Below are positions 33,884-46,200 of a stretch of 64,000 nt of DNA, piece after piece. The notes under the pieces were generated by a model. It was given only the letters and a program-made list of their open reading frames with translations. It had not been told where the DNA came from and ran no database searches. The stretch is from Ganoderma boninense (lineage: Eukaryota > Basidiomycota > Agaricomycetes > Polyporales > Polyporaceae), in contig CM035305.1 of assembly GCA_002900995.3 (NCBI GenBank), positions 558,001-622,000 of the forward strand, read 5' to 3'. Position 1 is the first letter of the stretch. The number at the start of each line of letters is the position of its first letter. The translations under genes were made by a program, and so were the position numbers.

Positions 33884-36258
33884 ATGTCGTGGTCGGAGCT
33901 CGAGTTGGACGACTGGTTCAAAACGCATCTCCCCGGTGAAGGTCTGCCTAGCTTGAATAACCTCCTATGGAGCTCCTTCAAAGTCGACCTGGCATCGGAG
34001 CACTCCATGGCCACAGGCGTGGTAAGTTGTTGGTGCACGTAATTCATATTCTGTATGGCCTTACTTTGCACGTTACGATAGAAAGACGGCCTGCAGAACT
34101 TGCTCAAGACGGCGGGGTGCCATGACTTAGAGGTCTGTCCCACGAATCTCCATCCCGACAGCACGAGCCAGGCAACTCGGGTATCCCCTCGTTTAGGAAT
34201 ATACTCAGCTTCGCGCTCAGATCCAGACGTCGAAAAATCCACCTCCTCATCGGGCAACTCCATCGAATCATTCTGCGTCTGCTACGGTTCGCTAGAGGTA
34301 CCCGTGGGGGTGCGGCACGGGACGGTTGAATGCTCAACAGCGTCCTCGGATGGGAACCCTCCCATCAACACTCTATCTTCCCCTATCTCAATCCTTTCCG
34401 AGTCTCCTCCTCTAGTTACGTCGACATCTCGGAGCCAGTCCTCCACCTCCACCTCCTCGTCTGAGGCCTACCCTTGGGAGCACTGGGGCGAGATGATGGA
34501 GGACGTCGTCGAGCTCTTCAACCGCCAGCATCGTCTATTCGTTTGGGCGATCTTGTTCGTGAACGAGAAGGCCCGGCTCTTGCGCTTCAACAGGACTGAG
34601 GTCTCGATGACGTCCGAGTTCAACTACGCCCGACATTCAGAGACCATCGGTAAATTCTTGCATCGCATTTCTTGGAGCCGAGACGCTATGGGCCACGATC
34701 CCACTGCGACCCGCGCGAATGAGGCTGACACCGCAATGTTCCGCACGCTGCATACTCGGTATCACCCGCAGTCAACCGTCGCGCGTTGTCTCAAGAATGC
34801 TGCCATGGATGACTGGCCGGTATACACGCTCACCATCGAGGGTGGCTTCTCCCCAGACGGGACAAGTGCCGTTCGTCGCGACGCCCACATCTCCCGGCGC
34901 GAGTATCTCGTTGGGAGACCTACGTCCGTCCGCAGATTTATCTTTTGGCGCGGTACGAGAGTGTATGTTGCGTACGACGTCGCAACGAAGAAGGTCGTGG
35001 TCATCAAAGACAGCTGGCGGCCGAACTCGCGGCGTGACATCCGTTCTGAGTACGATACATATCTACTTCTGACCGACGTCGACGGACAGAAGGTGCCGAC
35101 TGAAATACCCACCCTCCTCGGCGGAGGCGATGTGGTGTATAAGGGTGCGATGCAGGAGACGCAGGCTTCGAACCCAGAGCTCCTCACTCGCGTCCACTTC
35201 CGCCTCGTCTTCAAGGAAGTCTGTCGGCCCCTTGAAGACTTCGCGGATTCCCTCGAACTTGTTGGCGCGATCACTAGTGCTCTCGGGGGTTCGGCCTTTT
35301 TCGTTCCTCCATTCCAGTGGTCTAGTGACTAATTAATTTACCATCTTCTCAGCTCATTATGTTGCGTGGACGGCAGCCCGTGTCCTTCATCGAGATATCA
35401 GTGTTGGCAATATCCTCATCCTAGACAAGAATCCAGAAGAACCTCCGGATCCTGAGACGTCCAAAAGGTTGCTTGCGGATTGGGATCTCGCTAGGACGAA
35501 GGACGAATTGGACGATCCGGATTTTGTGACAACGCAGCCAGTTGTAAGGCCCCCCCCCCAGTGTTTCAAAAGATCACTTGTTACGCTCGCTGACAACAGG
35601 TTTCCAGGGAACGTGGCCGTTCATCTCTGCCCGTCTCCAGCACGCCGGTCCGGAACAACAACGGCACGCACTCTCAGATGACCTCGAGTCGTTCGTTCAC
35701 GTCCTCAACTACTGTGCCCTAAAGCATCTCCCCAACACTCTAAATCTCTCATCCGAGAAAGGATGCGTCGCCAAGTTCATCTCCGATGTCTACGACTACT
35801 CCGTCCGCGCGCACGGCGGGCTCGGCGACAGGGGCAGCTACGAGAAGCTGAACCTGCTGGTCAATAATCGACCGTTCGTCAGTCTGTGCATCGCCGACCA
35901 CCCGCTGACCCCTCTGCTCGACGCGCTCTCCGACTTGTGCTGGCGACACTATCACCACATCCAGTTCCCTCCCCCGCAACCTCCGCCCTGTCCTCCAAGC
36001 AGTCGAGAAGCCATAGTATTTGTGTCCCAGGCGCTCGAAAGCCTTCTCGTTCGGCCGGACGGTGACGGTACAGTCCCCGACCCTCCCGCCCTGCTCATGT
36101 TGGCAGCCATGGCGGCGGAGAGGACTCTGCCCAAGGCCGACCCCGAACAGTCGCCGCTCAAGGACCACATCGCGATAGGCAATGCCTTCTTGTCGGCCGT
36201 CAAACCGCGAGACGGCTTGACCGTCAGGTGGCCGTCCGACAAGATCAAGGGAACCTAA
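33884..36258 (+). CDS. FunK1-type fungal protein kinase (paralog C)
   Basis: Four exons: 33884-34021, 34082-35288, 35353-35543, 35608-36258; 728 residues. Leader LDDWFKTHLPGEGLPS, kinase Lys motif VVIKDSWRPN, VFKEVCRPLEDF, catalytic loop LHRDISVGNILI, ADWDLA, and GTWPFISARL after the third intron. The key Asp and Asn are kept. Intron positions and phases equal those in paralogs A and B, and exon 3 is exactly 191 nt in all three. The second intron donor is GTTCGG, weaker than the donors in A (GTACCT) and B (GTGCGT). It stands alone on the plus strand about 30 kb from the A/B pair, tail to tail with the broken RdRP gene. Confidence 0.88.
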
Positions 36259-36490
36259 CCTCTTGTTGTTTGCCCTTCAAGTTCGCGCCCTCGCATTGAG
36301 GACAGCGACAGCCCACTAGAGACGGGGATGCTTTGGATTGCCAATACGTATCGAGTGACAGCGCTGGCGATACACCCCGAGCGATACAAGGTCTAGCTAG
36401 AGAATATTATAATATGAACCGTCTCTCTGTCACGATGCTATCCGCGCCAGACTCTACTGTGACATACACGGGTTTGGGGAACGTACATGA

Positions 36491-38968
36491 TTATGCGTCC
36501 GCGCAGTCCGTTGCTGGCGCCGTCTCCAGCGAGCTCTGTGCACCCTTCTTCATCTGGCAGAGCGTCTGGAATGCGACGTTCCATGCGAACTTGGGTCTCT
36601 TGGCGAAGGCATACGACGCCTTCAGCTGCTCGACGTTCGCAACGGATGCCAACAGAGACTCTGGCGAGATCTCCGGGCCGGATGCATACGATTGCGCGAG
36701 CTCGTCGTATTGCGCCTGCGTCGACTTCTCCGCCGCATTCCGCGCACCGGGCCCCTTGCGCGTGAACCTGTTTGACGACGTGCGTTGGGCAATGGTATGC
36801 CACTTTTTGATGTGGGCGTCGACGTGTTCCTGGATGCGCGCAAGGTCCTCCGCTACGGGTGAGGAGTCGGCCAGCCACGGTTTCGCTTTCTCCCAAGGCT
36901 GGAGGAGGTCTGCGTCCCTCTCGAAGACACTCGGCCGCATGCCATTGTATCGCTTGAGCTGCTCCTCTTGCATCGCCCACCCTGCGTCGAATAAGGAATC
37001 GAGAATGAACTGGCCGAGTGCTGGATCCCGCTTGAAGCACACTGGCAGGTCCATCCATGGCTGTGGGCCGTCCGACGCTGTTTGAAGGGAAGGCGGTAGA
37101 CGTTTGTTGAACTGCGCTCTGTCCTTATTCAAGACCCTTTCCTTGATACAGCGGCCTGTCTTCTGGGACTCCAGCAACCTTTTTAGCCTGCGACACTTCG
37201 TGAGACCTGCCAAACGCGGACAGTCACTGTGAATTGACCGGATTGCCACGGTGACTTACATGAATGCAAGGCGAATGGTCTCTGGCGCGTCGTACCCACG
37301 CTCGTACATGGAGCCTTTGTGAAATCGACAATAAAGGCCGAGTGGGACAGCACCCTGGAGGTTTGACAGCACGCTCATCTCAACGTGTTGGCTGTCTGCA
37401 GGTAGTTGGCCGACCGTAGCTTGTTGGATGACGTCGCTTTTGTCGAAATTCTTATTGACAAATTTACGCGGTTCCAATGCCAAGGCAGGTGCGCGGAAGT
37501 CCTTGACTAGTCGGTCGTCATAGATGACGGTAGCCACATCTGCAGAACTGCGGTCAAGCAAGGGTAGGTGGCACAACGGAAACAAGAAACCGCCCTACCT
37601 CCGTCGTAATCTGTGCAGTAGAAAATACGCTAGATGAGAAAACAACTTGGAGGGACAGTAATGCTTACTTCCGCCGCCAAGGTAGCTCGCGAAGGAACGG
37701 GGTCCTGTAACCGGAACCACTATCACGTCTGTGTAGGTGGAAAGGGCTTCACATCGAACAGCCTTAACCTACATAGATGTAATATAGTAGTGGTGGTCTG
37801 AACCGGCTGCTGCAAGAGCTAATGGTCGACGTGTACGTACCTTTTGCACGTCCGAAGGAAGGATACACCGATCCCGATATATCTGGCGATGCGTGCGTAA
37901 GTATTCGTGTTCCAAGCGACATCGCATTATACGTTGCTAGGAATGCAATTACCAGCACGTCGCCGAGGAGGAGATATTGGTCCAGGTCTTCTGGGTCGTG
38001 AAGAAGCTTCGTTGATTTAAAGTGGATCTCTCCTTCACGTAGCACACCGTAGGGATCTACAAGAATTCCGAAATGTTGCGGGCAACGGGGGGGGTGAGGT
38101 AGTTGACGGGCTTACCTGGAATGATGAAGGCCCTGGCGCTGCGATAAACAGAGATACGAAAATCGCGGGTCATGCTGTCCATGGTGAGCCTCACGACTTT
38201 TCTAAGGGAGTCAAACAAGTACTCCAGTTTGATCGGGTGGAAGCCAGCCTGGAGAAGGTCAAGGACGACATCGTGGATAGTGCGAGTGCGGCGTGTATGC
38301 GCGGCGGGACAAGGCAACTGCCAGTCGTCGTTCGGCCACTGGCAGTCTCGGCTGGCCTTCAAGCTCTCCACCACAGTCGACAACCAGAGCATTGCCTGCG
38401 GACCCGACCACTCCATGAGAGGCTTCACTTGCTGATCGACCATATCCTCCATAAGCTCGACGAACGTCTCCTTCGGTACCCCATTGTGTGCGAGATTCAT
38501 GATGACCGGACGCGAAAGGCGACCAGGGGTGACACGGGACATCCCGAACAGCTCGAAGATGTTATGTGCGGGATGCGGGTTCTTGACATCTAGCTTGATT
38601 TTAATTTGTGAGTCTCGTATCCAGATCTCCGGCGTGGACGAGTGATTATCAGGGTGTATAACCCAGAGGCCCGTCGCGCCTCCGAAATGTCCTTGCACAG
38701 CGGTCGGCCGCTCCTCCATGCCCATGTGGCGTGCGATGGCGCCGAGCGCCGCGGTGTTCATCCACCCGCACCCGTCGGTGTGGATACATTCCGCTGGCGG
38801 TGCCTTGTCTGGATAGTTGAGGGGCGCAACTGGGAGACTTCCTTGAATGCGGGACTGATGAAAGAAAAAATATGACAGACCTTGGTCGTCGATATGATGT
38901 ACATTATCAGGGGGGATGGACAACACGGGCACCGACGAGGACAACCCGAGCTCGAAGCTTGAAGCCCA
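36491..38968 (-). pseudogene. RNA-dependent RNA polymerase, 3' (C-terminal) portion, split by transposon
   Basis: C-terminal half of a fungal cellular RdRP of the QDE-1/RNA-silencing family. Seen in order: FELGLSSSVPVL, HTDGCGWMNTAALGAIARHM, RPTAVQGHFGGATGLWVIHP, IWIRDSQIKIKL, GDVL, RDRCILPSDVQK, DVIVVPVTGPRSFAS, then the catalytic region GGGNYDGD, and KTGRCIKERVLNKDRAQF. Exons include 38968-38116, 38056-37953, 37882-37841, 37768-37669, a 12-nt micro-exon 37610-37599, and 37539-37260. The first Asp of DxDGD is Asn. The intron near 37259-37227 would be only ~33 nt, or else there is a frame break there. The 5' portion lies at 52226-53378 beyond a 13.2-kb insert, so the gene cannot be expressed normally. 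Confidence 0.88.
38962..38968. repeat. Target-site duplication, left copy (AAGCCCA)
   Basis: AAGCCCA occurs here and at 52226-52232, exactly 6 nt outside each 75-bp inverted repeat. It lies inside the RdRP coding exon on both sides. KDZ/Zisupton elements are reported to make 8-bp duplications; 7 of 8 positions match here. Confidence 0.7.
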
Positions 38969-38974
38969 GAGCAG

Positions 38975-39049
38975 TGTCAGTGTGGCAGATGCATCCGCTA
39001 GGTTAGCCTAACCTATACGGATGCATCCGCTGGATACATCTGCATCCTG
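38975..39049 (+). repeat. Terminal inverted repeat, left
   Basis: 75 bp beginning TGTCAGTGTGGCAGATGCAT and matching the reverse complement of 52145-52219 with two mismatches (near 39032 and 39040). It contains an internal palindrome (about 38989-39027): GATGCATCCG and CGGATGCATC pair around TAGGTTA/TAACCTA. Confidence 0.92.
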
Positions 39050-39070
39050 ACGCAACTGGTGCGCCAATGC

Positions 39071-39152
39071 ACACATGCAACTGCGGGGCTTGAACCCGCA
39101 CCATCCTAACATCGTGATCACTACGAAACCACTGCGCCAGGAGGTCCTTGCA
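39071..39152 (-). other. tRNA-like sequence (decayed tRNA or SINE head)
   Basis: The minus strand shows an A-box-like TGGCGCAGTGG and, about 40 nt later, GGTTCAAGCCC resembling a B-box inside a perfect 5-bp T-stem (GCGGG/CCCGC). The acceptor and D stems do not pair, so it is not an intact tRNA gene. It lies just inside the left inverted repeat. Confidence 0.4.
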
Positions 39153-39264
39153 GAACTTAGAGTAGTTATTGTGTCATACACTTCGCGACCGGGTTCAATG
39201 TGATGTTAGTTCAACCATAAAGCTTTATTTGCGAGAGTCAGCATATACCAAACTAAGATCCAGA

Positions 39265-39391
39265 CGCTCGGGATCGGGGGAGCTCGTAGGAAGATCACCA
39301 AGCCCAAGGCACGCAGAAGCGGAAGGTTGGTGGACGGGCGATGGCTGGCGCGGCAGACGTCAAAGCGCTCAAACTGACATACGAGGGCGGC
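39265..39391 (+). repeat. Direct repeat, copy 1, inside KDZ element
   Basis: About 127 bp starting CGCTCGGGATC and containing GGCGCGGCAGACGTCAAAGC. It is repeated with roughly 80% identity at 39498-39627. Repeats of this kind are common in the subterminal part of large DNA transposons. Confidence 0.75.
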
Positions 39392-39497
39392 AGCGCGAGA
39401 CGGGTGGGTGCGCGCGCGAAGCTCGCGCGAGCGCGACGAAGTACATAGCGGGCAGACCGACGCCAGACACCTGTGGCTCGAAGTCGCCCCAACGCAA

Positions 39498-39627
39498 CGC
39501 TCGGGATCAGGGGAACTGGTAGGAAGAAGATCATCAGGCACAAGGCGCACAGAAACGGAACGTTGTAGGATGGGCGGTGGCTGGCGCGGCAGACGTCAAA
39601 GCGCTCAAACTGGTATACGAGGGCGGC
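39498..39627 (+). repeat. Direct repeat, copy 2, inside KDZ element
   Basis: Second copy of the unit at 39265-39391; the core GGCTGGCGCGGCAGACGTCA is identical in both. Confidence 0.75.
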
Positions 39628-39715
39628 TGTTGTGGATACCGAGCCACGCGCTGACTTCTCAAACATTAGTCTCGAAACATACCGTTGGCGTCCAGTCGGG
39701 CGTCCGGACCGAAGG

Positions 39716-40141
39716 TGTCAACCACACGTGCAACCCACGCTGCTCTCTCGAAAGTTCTCTACTCTTCTCAGCTGCCCTACGACACTCTAGATTTGTCGTT
39801 GTAACTAGTATATGAATCCGGGATCCACATTGCGAAATATCATCTAACTTTTGTACCACTTACCTCTCTCGTGTGACGCGTGAACCTTTGCCATTGACCG
39901 ACTGCATTCGGCACGATCAGCTCTGTCGGATCGGCCTCGAACATAAGTACGATTGGCTCTACTTATATTCGACGCCATCGGTCTTTACATTGGACTAGTC
40001 TACGAAGGATTGTAAGCCCAGTACGTGAGTCTACTTACAAATACGCACCTCGTCAGCTTAAGCGCTCTTCCCCTCGTCGAGCGCTCCCTCTTCTCGTCCG
40101 ACCTAAGACTATCTGTCCGCCGTAAGTCTCGACTCACAACA
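39716..40141 (+). repeat. Probable 5' LTR of gypsy element
   Basis: A 426-bp segment starting TGTCAACC and ending ...CACAACA, i.e. the TGT...ACA pattern of LTRs, directly ahead of a TGG-initiated primer-binding-like site and about 90 bp before the gag-pol start. The partner LTR cannot be compared because it would fall in the N gap, so the left boundary is inferred. Confidence 0.45.
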
Positions 40142-40143
40142 GT

Positions 40144-40162
40144 GGTGGACACACTGGGAACT
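40144..40162 (+). other. Candidate primer-binding site
   Basis: TGGTGGACACACTGG directly follows the inferred LTR end; TGG is the complement of a tRNA 3' CCA. The matching tRNA was not identified. Confidence 0.35.
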
Positions 40163-40234
40163 CCTCATCGTTAGACTCGCTCCAAGAATCCGACCGAACA
40201 AGATTCGACCGCAATCTTATCCATCGACATCGTA

Positions 40235-43200
40235 ATGAGCGCTTCCGGCGACCACGTTGCCGAAGACGCTGGTCCACCCGGGACCTTTTCGCCACCACGA
40301 GGGAACCACGCACCTCAGACGAGGCTACGACCGTTCACAGGAATATTCAAGCAGTTACCCCCCGCATACGGACCTAATGACGGTCTCGTAACCCGCCGAG
40401 ACCACTCCGACACCTTCCCAACCTGTGCTCTGAGCAGTCGCACCCTCGCCAAAGAGATGATCTTGAAGGAACGACTTCAAGCCGCCATAAACGAGGGAAC
40501 CGTAGCACTCCCTCATAGGTATGCTTTATTTCAGTTTAAGGCTAACCATCACTTTTTATCTCGCACAGAGGAATCCACCTTTGCGCCTGTACTTGACGCA
40601 CTTCAGACGCTAGTCACTCAGGTATGGGCCATGGAACCCGACGCAGATACTGACGCACCAATTTATTCCCTAGATGAGGAAGACTACGACGACTTTTTAC
40701 GGAGTTTGGAGGCCTTGAGGTCGGCTGCCAAACCCAGCTTTCGCGCGGCCAAGCATCTGCTGCCCTCCGTCCCTATGTGGGGCAAGGACAGCAGTTACGC
40801 ATCCAAGGCTTACGACGGTAGCGACTTCGAGATTCTAGGAGCTTGCTTCAGAAGGGAGGTGGAATGGTATCTCAAGACCTTGGTGAGTACCCACCATGGA
40901 TCGTTCCCTGGGCTTCGGCTTCCGGTCGTCGACGTCGAGAAGTCCGCTCACGAGCCATCGGATGAGGAACAAGAGGAACGCGACGTGAAGGACTTCCTAA
41001 ATCGCGACAAGCCTCCGCACTTCCCTCCTCGAAAGGAACCGCAACGCCCACCACCTCGAGATGATCAGCCACGCTTCCCGCTCCACGACCACTGGGCGAA
41101 TCCTCGCCCTGTGTACAGCGAAGGTTTGTCTCGCTCCTTTAAGGAAGAGGAACGATCGCGCTCACCGCCTTACAGAATATCTCTTCACCCTCCGCTTCAC
41201 GAAAGATCGATATCTTTCAAGCCCCAGGAGGATAGGTCGGTACCTCCGCTGCCTCCTCCGACCACCAAAGGGTTCACGTCCGCAGCGCGAACGAACCAGC
41301 AGGTCCACAGCGAAGGACCACGCCACGAGTACGGGGTGACGAGACCCGCGTCTCCCTCACACCTCTCTCATCTTCCCTCCGGAATCAGACGCCTCGCCGG
41401 CGAGCCGCGGGAAGGTAGGGAAGGGGATCCACGCGAGCCTCCCGAACGCGAAAACGGCCGCGAACCGCCGAGGGAACACCGACAGCCTCCCAGAAACTCG
41501 AACCGCCCTGGACGGACGTCCGGGAACCCAAATCCCGGAGGGGACCCCGACGACTCAGACGACGACGCAGACGGAAACGGAGGTCGCAACCCATACATTC
41601 CTCGGAACTCAGGAGTCCCTCGTCCTCGTAAGAACGCCAGCTCCCCAGCAACGCACTCGACTAACCCGGTCGAAGCACACTTCGATTTCAAACTCAAGAT
41701 GGACATCGTCCCCACCTGGGACGGGAGCACGGAAACCTTGGCACGATGGATGATCCGGGTTAACGGCATTGCGAAGAAGTCGTCCACCGTCCGTCAACAG
41801 TTGGGAATGGTCGTTCCGCAGCGATTCACGGGGGACGCTGAGGTCTGGTATTATTCGCTTCCCGAGGACGATCGCGAGGAATGCGAGAGAGACTGGGGAA
41901 ATCTGAGGCAAGTGATCATTGAATATTTCATGAATCGCACTTGGGTGGAGAAGACCCGAAAACAGGCTCTCGCCCTGCAGTACCGCGAGAGAGGACACTC
42001 CCGCGAGCTCCCGAGTCAGTATTTCATTCGGAAACGAGAGCTCTTGGAGCTCGTCTACGACAACTCTGAGAGTGAGCTCATCACGGATATCATGGCTGGA
42101 GCTCCGCTATCCTGGCGTACGGTGCTCACGTCTCGACTTTACAGGACTACAGGAGATCTACAGAAGGCTATCAAACTTCACGAGGACGACCTCCTCGAGG
42201 TGGATGCGATTCTCCCCTCACGAACTCACGCCGTAACACCACGGTACGAGGACAGATCGTCCCAGCAACCATATCGCGCTCGTGCTAACCTCGTCGGTTG
42301 GTCAAAGAACCTAGAACCACCTAAGTTCCCCAAAGACGACACCAACGTATCCAGGAAAGCGACCCCCGAATCGAAAGGGGCACGGCCATGCCGCCATTGC
42401 GGTAGCGGGAAACACTGGGACCCTGAATGTAAGTATGCTCGACAAGGAGTTAAGCGTGCTCGAGCTAACTTCGTGTCCTTCGATGCCGACTCTCATAGCG
42501 CGCAGGACGAGTACGACACGCTGTACTACGAAGGATTGTCAGACTCGGAGTCCGACGAACCTGGAGTCGAGGACGCCACGGAGGAATACGCCTCCACGAC
42601 CTTAGCCGCACGCGCAGAAGGCCTCGACAGTCGTACCAATACGGCTCGCGCATACTCGGTGTCCACCCACTCACCCATTAATCAGCTTAACGGGCACATC
42701 GAGCAGCGCGTCGCCCGCATATTCCATGCTCAAGGAAGACGCGACGCTGAGAAGAGTGAAGCGAAGGTCGTTCCACAATCTCACGTTCTTGAACTTGAGC
42801 GTCCGATGGCCCGCCCGCCGGGATGCTCCTTCCTCGGATCCACCGCAACAACCCTCCCTGCGCGACTACAATCCCTGGACGAAAGTCCTCTTCCCTGCAT
42901 AATCGACTCTGGGTCCGATATCACTCTGATATCGCAGACAGCCCTAGGGAAACTAAGCAACCCGCCACGCGCACGAGCAGGACAGAAAGTCAAACTCATT
43001 CAGGTCACGGGAAACGCGACTATTAATGGGTATGTTCCCCTTGACGTCTTCTTTGACACGCCCGACGGCCCGGTAAAACTCTCTGTAGAAGCATACGTAG
43101 TTAAGGGCATGCACACGCCCTTCATCCTGGGCAACGACTTCGCCGGTCAGTACTCGATCTCCCTTCTTCGACGAGGGGGGGAGACTCAAGTAAACTTTGG

Positions 43201-46200
43201 CGATTCGGGGCGTTCCGCTAAAGCCTCCGACGTCGAAGCATTCGGGACCCGAGACGAAAACGGACGAACATTCCAAGTCAACGTCCGCACAACAAACAGC
43301 AGAGTCTCATCGGAAGATCGCGCCGAGGCCCGCCGACTCCGCCTCCAACGAGTCCGAAGGCGCGAACGCCGCGACACGCGAGTTATGGTACGAGACGCAG
43401 TCACTCTCTCCCCTGGAGTTTCAAAGCGCGTAGCAGTTAACGTCAAGTTTCCTAAAGGTACAGATGTAGTGTACGTAGAGAAGGAGTTGACACGCCCCTC
43501 GCGCGACAGCGATCATTTCTACGGGGCGCCCGACTCCCTTATCACAAGGGAACAACAATTTCTGCACGTCTCAAATGTCTCGGAACGCCCGGTCAAGATA
43601 CCCCGCGGACAAGTGCTCGGGTACGCGCGCAATCCATCCGTATGGCTCGACAACTCCTCGACGTATACACCCGAGCAAAAGACACTGACTCGAACTCACG
43701 CGACGTTAGTTCGCAAGCTCGCGGCCCAAAATTCGAACGCGATACACGCAGAACCAGTTGAACTGCGAGCGGCGCATCGACTCAGCTCCGAGGAAGATCC
43801 ATTAGCTGAGGAGCCTTTGGAAGGTGGGCCTAAAACCTCAGAACCGCCGCCCGAAAAGGTTAATGAGGACGCTCTACTTTCCAGCGTCGATATATCGGAC
43901 CAGCTTGACGAAGAACAACGAGATCGTCTTCGGGAAATAGTCTCGCGGAACGCTCGAGCGTTCGCTCTCGACGGCAGACTCGGAACAGTCGAGGCGCGTT
44001 GTACCATTCCTCTGCGCGATGGTGCTAAAGAAGTCTCGCTGCCTCCATTTCCTAGCTCTCCAGCGAAAAGAGAAGCAATCGACAAGCAGATGGATTCCTG
44101 GATCGAGTTAGGAGTCATTGAACCGTCCGTGTCCCCGTGGGGCGCACCAGCCTTTATTACTTACCGAAACGGTAAACCGCGTATGGTCGTAGATTATCGA
44201 AGGCTCAATGATATGACCGTCCCAGACGAATTTCCACTGCCTCGTCAAGAAGACATCATGCGCTCTCTGACCGGAGCGCAATGGTTATCAACTATGGACG
44301 CCTTATCGGGCTTTACTCAGATCACCATCGAGGAGAAGGACCGCCCAAAAACAGCCTTCCGAACGCACCGCGGTCTGTACCAGTTCAGTCGGATGCCCTT
44401 CGGGTTACGGAACGGGCCTAGCATCTTCCAACGGGTCATGCAAACCGTGCTTGCACCCTACTTGTGGATTTTCGCTCTGGTTTACATAGACGACATCGTC
44501 GTCTACTCGAGAAGCTTCGAAGAGCACGTCCAACATCTGGACGCCACGCTAGGAGCTATCGCAGAAGCAGGCATTACCCTATCACCCGCTAAGTGCCATT
44601 TTGGATACCACTCGCTCATGCTTTTGGGTCAGAAGGTCTCTCGTCTAGGATTATCCACCAATCGAGACAAGGTCGACGCTATCGTGCAGTTAGCCCCGCC
44701 CAAAAATATTAGTGAGTTGTATACGTTCTTGGGAATGATGGTCTACTTTTCAGCGTATATTCCATTCTACGCTTGGATTGCAGCGCCGCTTTTCGCTCTC
44801 CTGAAAAAGGGGAAGGATTGGACGTGGGATCCCATCCATCAAGAAGCGTTCGACCTCTGCAAACAGGTCCTCACACAAGCCCCCGTCCGAGCCCACGCGA
44901 TACCTGGCAAGCCGTATCGACTTTACTCGGACGCTTGTGACTACGGACTGGCCGCAATTCTACAACAAGTCCAACCTATCAAGATTCGCGACCTTCGCGG
45001 GACGAAGGTATACGCTAGACTTCAGAAAGCTCATCGTAACGGTGAAGCCATTCCACGGCTCGTCGCTCAGGCGGACAAAGGAACTAACGACGTACCTTTA
45101 CCAGGGCAGTGGGCCGCTGACTTCGAAGACACAGAGGTCTATATCGAGCGTGTCGTAGCCTATTGGTCCCGGATACTCAAAACCGCGGAGCGAAACTATT
45201 CGCCGACTGAGCGCGAGGCTCTAGCGTTACGGGAAGGACTCATCAAATTCCAACCTTACATCGAAGGGGAGCACGTCCTCGCAATTACAGACCACGCCGC
45301 GCTAACCTGGAGCAAAACCTTTCAGAACGTCAATCGACGACTGCAGACTTGGGGCACGACGTTTTCGGCCTATCCAGACCTGAAGATAGTGCATCGCGCG
45401 GGAAGGGTTCACTCGAATGTCGACCCCATCTCTCGACTCAGACGTCGGATCCCGTATAACGATAGCCCGGTGAGCTCGGAAGGAGTCGCGCTTACCATCG
45501 GAGAACAATCCGAGGATACCCTCAAGAACTCGCTCGAAGAATTGGGCCCTAGATTCGAAGAACGGCTTCTTAAATTAGCAACCGCACACATGTCAGACTC
45601 GGCAAAGGACGACGCTGTGAGCGTGGAATTCACGCAGGAAGCTCCGTTCGATGACGCGGTAAAGCTCGTGTATGCCGCTTCCGCTGTGTCCTCCCTCATC
45701 GTCGGTCTCTCACAGGACGAACTCAAACGTTGGCATAATGCGTACCTCCAAGATTCGCACTTCAAACTAGTCCTCAAAGCATTCAAAGAGGAGGAAAGCA
45801 ATGAAGACTGCGAACCGGCATTCCCCCAGTATTACCTCGGAGAGGACGGTCTAGTTTACTTCGAGGACTGGAACTCATCCAGTCGACTATGCGTGCCCGA
45901 GACCCTGCGCACAGAACTCATTAAGGAAGTACATGACTCGAAGACTGAAGCGGCTCACGCCGGGTACCACCGCACGTACAATCGTATGGCCACAACTTAC
46001 TACTGGCGACGAATGTCGCGAGACATCAAACGGTACGTTTCCACTTGCGACATATGTCAGAAGGCTAAGCCTCGACGTCATGCACCGGTCGGACTTCTGC
46101 AGCCCATCGCGATCCCATCTCAGCCCTTTGAAGTCGTCACCATGGATTTTATTCCAGAATTACCTCTATCGGGAGGCAAGTACGACAACTGCCTAGTCAT

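Noticed and set aside
38961..38968. Perfect 8-bp target-site duplication
   Set aside because: Only AAGCCCA (7 bp) matches; the eighth base differs on either side (G versus C before, G versus T after).
39071..39152. Functional tRNA gene
   Set aside because: T-stem is perfect but the acceptor and D stems do not pair, so only a tRNA-like remnant is reported.
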